Part shown: positions 48,016 to 50,281 of the stretch, in pieces | Layout of the letters: each line of letters opens with the position of its first letter | How positions within the stretch are numbered: the first letter of the stretch is position 1 | Notes under the pieces: model-generated | What the model saw: only the letters and a program-made list of their open reading frames with translations | What the model was told of the DNA's origin: nothing | Database searches by the model: none | Source of the DNA: DSUN01 sp035527715 | Lineage (GTDB): Bacteria; Planctomycetota; PUPC01; DSUN01 | Reading direction: 5' to 3' | DNA length: 50,281 nt | NCBI GenBank assembly: GCA_035527715.1 | Contig: DATKZY010000010.1 | Coordinates: 1-50,281 of the forward strand | Program-made: the position numbers and the translations under genes

Positions 48016-48536
48016 GGGACTGCCAGCACTTACGCGATGGGCAGCGGCCGTGCGACGCATGTCGCACGCCGGCAAGCACTTACGCCCGGAGGCCCGCGAT
48101 TCGCCGATTCTCGGCCTCTCCAAGACTCGCGCCCCTCGCCGGCACCGCGCGAGTCTTGATTCAGGCCCGAAAACGGTCGAGAATCGCCGTTTCTCTAGAC
48201 TCGCGCCCTTTCTCCCCCCTGAGGGCGCGAGTCTTACCCTGACTTCCGAAACCGTGCAAGCCGAGTGGTGCAAGGCACATGGGCCGCGCCGTCACGGCAT
48301 GGGCAGCCTCGTGCCGCGCGAGCGCCGGATGCAGCGGAACTGCGGCTGGAGGTCGGGCGAGGGCTCCTCGGCCCATGCCCCGTCCTGCGCCGCGATCACC
48401 TGGGGGCGCTTTGCGCCGTCCTCTGTCGTGCTCGCTCTGTCATTGGGCTGGCAAGGCTGTTCCATTCCCTGTTCTCACGCGGCACGGACAATGGGACATA
48501 CGGGACTTATAGGACGTATGGGACACATATCACGGG
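48016..48536. repeat. Repeat-rich gap between convergent genes
   Basis: No gene is supported in these 520 bases. AGCACTTACGC occurs twice (near 48025 and 48074). GTGCGAC-GCAT-GTCGCAC is a perfect hairpin at 48050-48067. AGACTCGCGCCC-type sequence occurs twice directly (near 48123 and 48200), and GGCGCGAGTCTT (near 48223) in inverse. From 48490, GGGACATACGGGAC and GTATGGGACACATAT units mirror the GTCCCATATGTCCC tract before trpA. Frames here are shadows by composition. Confidence 0.6.
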
Positions 48537-49181
48537 TCACGCATCAATCCGCACCCCGCCCGTTCTCTTCGCTGCCGCGGTGAACTCCTCCTTTCCGTGG
48601 CCTTGCGCCCAGAGGTCGAGCAGCCGCTTGTGGATGCCGCGGGGGTTCGCCTCGTACCACGCCATCGCCATGAGGTTCATCCCGCGGTCCACCCCGCGGA
48701 AGAGCTTGGGCGGCTGGACGTAGTCGGGGTCGAGCAGGATGTGGCGGACGATGCTCCAGAGGACGCGGTCAATCTCGCCGTTGACGAAGATGCAGGCGTG
48801 GCCGCGGCCGGAGGGGTTGAGCCGCGGGTGGTAAAGGGTGGTCATCGCCCGCACCTCGATGGCCCCCAGGTGGCTCGGGTACGACCGAGGGATGTCAACG
48901 CGGAAGCGATGCTCGCGCTGGAGGGTCACGCGGCCGGCGTCATCCACGTCGGCCACGCCGGGCAGGTTGCGGGCCTTCAGCTCGAGGGTGCGGGCCGCGC
49001 CGTCCTTGTGGCGGGCCGCGACGCGGACGGCGAAGTCGGGGTGCTGCCACGTGGCGTCGGCGCGCCGCGGCTCCTCCCAGCCCCAGGCCTGGGCGCGGTA
49101 GAGCCGGGCAATCTCCTCGTAGAAGCTGTCCACAAAGACCGCGATCCGCTCGTTGAAGACGCGTGTCGGGAAATGCAGCAT
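48537..49181 (-). CDS. E2-like ubiquitin-conjugating-fold protein
   Basis: This 214-residue protein has the E2/UBC core order: strands LQREHRFRVDIPRSYPSH (86-104; the YP... turn of E2s), EVRAMTTLYHPRLNPSGRGH (109-128, with the E2-like HP-x-N-x-x-G pattern), and Cys130 in HACIFVN at the position of the catalytic cysteine. The C-terminal half is helical, as in bacterial E2-like proteins. It would accept an activated ubiquitin-like protein from the E1 as a thioester and pass it to a target. It is the last gene of the cassette, nine bases after the Ubl gene. ATG 49181 has only a weak GGGG upstream, so translation may be coupled. Confidence 0.75.
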   Translation of the reverse strand: MLHFPTRVFNERIAVFVDSFYEEIARLYRAQAWGWEEPRRADATWQHPDFAVRVAARHKDGAARTLELKARNLPGVADVDDAGRVTLQREHRFRVDIPRSYPSHLGAIEVRAMTTLYHPRLNPSGRGHACIFVNGEIDRVLWSIVRHILLDPDYVQPPKLFRGVDRGMNLMAMAWYEANPRGIHKRLLDLWAQGHGKEEFTAAAKRTGGVRIDA

Positions 49182-49190
49182 GTGCCCCGC

Positions 49191-49511
49191 TCACCCGACA
49201 ATGGCGGTGGCGTCGAGGCTGAAGCGCTCGTCGGGCTGCACGACGGGCTCGAGGCGGCCGAACTCGATGGTCGGCGGCAGCGCGGCGTTGCTCTGGGCCT
49301 TGCGCATCAGGACGAGCGACACGTTTTCGCGGCCCACACGGTCGCGCGCCCAGCGCCGCACGTTGATGCCGTCGGCCTCGCACCGCTCCAGGATCGCGTT
49401 CACCAGGTCGGCCACCGTCGTCGCGTTCTCCACGCGAATGCGAAAGGTCTTGTTGGCGGGCTCGACATCCACGAAAATCTCCGCCTGGTTGGGGGAATCG
49501 CTCACGGTCAT
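49191..49511 (-). CDS. Ubiquitin-like beta-grasp protein
   Basis: The 106-residue protein has the beta-grasp pattern: paired strands AEIFVDVEP and KTFRIRVENA, the helix TTVADLVNAILERCEADG, later strands NVSLVLMRKA and PTIEFGRLEPV, and the end DERFSLDATAIVG. It ends in one glycine, which could be the conjugation point, although canonical ubiquitin has Gly-Gly. AAGGAG lies one base from ATG 49511 but seven from an in-frame GTG at 49505, so the start may be 49505. Position between E1-like and E2-like genes supports the Ubl assignment; it is otherwise weak by sequence alone. An EsaB/YukD-like fold is the alternative name. Confidence 0.65.
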   Translation of the reverse strand: MTVSDSPNQAEIFVDVEPANKTFRIRVENATTVADLVNAILERCEADGINVRRWARDRVGRENVSLVLMRKAQSNAALPPTIEFGRLEPVVQPDERFSLDATAIVG

Positions 49512-49526
49512 TCTCCTTGCTTCGAG

Positions 49527-50281
49527 TCAGACGCCACGTCTTCTTCTGCACATCGCGTCCACGCACTGCGGATTGGGCACAATCTCCTGAACGACGAGTT
49601 CGTGCCGCCGCACGTCGTAGCGCAGCCGCTTGCCCACCGCCGGCGGAAGCTCCTCGGGCGAGTTGGCCAGCAGCTTCACGACCTCCGTTGATGATACCGC
49701 GCCGACGAGGGAAGTCAAGACGGAAATTGTGGGGAATTTCACCCGCGCCCCCTGGAAAAAGGCGTCGCACTTCCGCCTCACCTCCTCGCCGAGCACGGCC
49801 CGCTGGTACTCCTGGCTCCACAGGCACACGAGGCAGGCCGTCTGCCCCGGCACGAGCACCGTGGCCTCCGCCCACGTGCGGCCCATCGCCCCGTTGACGA
49901 CGGGGATGGGCCGACGCATGCCGAGCAGCCGGGCGTTCACGTAGTACCGGGCCAGCTCGTCGTCCACGCAGAGGGCCACGACATCGGCGTCCCAGACCTC
50001 TTCGGGCGCCTGCTGGATCGGGCGGGCGATGGCCACGACCTCGGTGGCGGGGGCCGCGGCGCGCAAGGCGCGGCGGGCCACGTGCACCTTCCTCCGCCCC
50101 ACGTCGCCCTCGCGGAAGAAGATGCAGCGGTTGAGGTTCGACAGCTCCACCGTGTCGGGGTCCACGAGGGTGAGGCGTCGGACGCCGACGAGTGCGAGGT
50201 TCTTCGCCACCTCGTTGCCCACGGCGCCGACGCCGATGACCAGGACGCGGGCGCGCTCGACGCGGGCCAGGGCGCGGGTGC
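49527..50281 (-). CDS. E1-like ThiF/MoeB-family adenylating enzyme, 5' end outside window
   Basis: The open frame covers at least 250 codons and runs off the right edge. RVLVIGVGAVGNEVAKNLAL is the Rossmann nucleotide loop (GxGxxGN), TLVDPDTVELSNLNRC supplies the Asp and Arg of the adenylation site, and GRRKVHVARRAL has the conserved Lys. Zinc-type cysteine pairs are CLVC (TACLVCLW) and CVDAMC near the end. The last helix region KFPTISVLTSLVGAVSSTEVVKLL matches ThiF/UBA proteins. It would adenylate the C-terminus of the Ubl. Cys in RRKCDAF is a candidate thioester residue; that is inference. The Ubl gene begins 15 bases after its stop. Confidence 0.88.
   Translation of the reverse strand, partial: TRALARVERARVLVIGVGAVGNEVAKNLALVGVRRLTLVDPDTVELSNLNRCIFFREGDVGRRKVHVARRALRAAAPATEVVAIARPIQQAPEEVWDADVVALCVDDELARYYVNARLLGMRRPIPVVNGAMGRTWAEATVLVPGQTACLVCLWSQEYQRAVLGEEVRRKCDAFFQGARVKFPTISVLTSLVGAVSSTEVVKLLANSPEELPPAVGKRLRYDVRRHELVVQEIVPNPQCVDAMCRRRRGV

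Noticed and set aside
48016..48536. A 177-codon plus-strand frame after the FMN reductase gene
   Set aside because: It runs through several direct and inverted repeats, has a mixed low-complexity composition and no ribosome binding site.

Overview
The window is a GC-rich (roughly two-thirds G+C by eye) bacterial chromosome segment. Its gene content suggests the Planctomycetota or another PVC-like lineage: a PEP-CTERM sorting tail, a single type IV-like pseudopilin, a GH123/DUF4091 protein with many beta-propeller proteins, a LacI-type/AraC fusion regulator, a MutL-type ASKHA ATPase, and intergenic spaces packed with palindromic repeats. This placement is inference; no rRNA or other decisive marker is present. 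I see no tRNA, rRNA or CRISPR array.

Layout. 1-1413: an alpha/beta hydrolase, then a gene-free gap with one strong inverted repeat. 1414-11416 (minus): five or six genes for secreted or membrane-anchored beta-propeller proteins around a GH123-like protein. An NHL-repeat gene followed by a VVWQ-repeat gene occurs twice, once on each side of the GH123 gene. 11564-13351 (plus): rpmB, a MoxR ATPase and a tRNA-binding-domain protein. 13352-14544: gene-poor, with an orphan PEP-CTERM tail and a 393-bp non-coding element with 18-bp perfect terminal inverted repeats. 14545-19049: a small membrane protein, a lipoprotein, a nitroreductase, then trpB, trpA and a lytic transglycosylase. 19046-22238 (minus): a GT-C-type membrane protein, a GGDEF cyclase and TyrA. 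22611-27524 (plus): a Ser/Thr kinase translationally coupled to accA, then ispF, cysS, a small exported protein and a DJ-1/PfpI protein. 27525-31389: two decayed gene fragments, a pseudopilin, and a sugar-type ABC permease divergent from a LacI/AraC-type regulator, with paired direct repeats between them.

31400-34730 is an accessory zone. It holds hicAB flanked by 140-bp direct repeats, one of which carries the tail of a lost hicB, then a membrane protein, a RelE/ParE-type toxin-antitoxin pair and two small genes. 34836-41476 is a tight six-gene operon: a MutL-type ASKHA ATPase, a soluble protein of lipoyl/biotinyl-like appearance, a DUF6754-like membrane protein and three further membrane proteins. 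Its function is unknown and it looks like one complex. 41792-48015 holds a rhomboid-TPR protein, a DUF502 protein coupled to a class II aldolase, a tandem hot-dog thioesterase, an M14-type carboxypeptidase and a flavodoxin-fold reductase.

At the right edge (48537-50281, minus) is a compact E1-like / ubiquitin-like / E2-like cassette whose E1 gene runs off the window. This is the most striking system here. Other themes are three genes whose predicted transcription start falls on or next to the start codon (29940, 31846, 33964), and repeats that supply stop codons and terminal residues for several genes.
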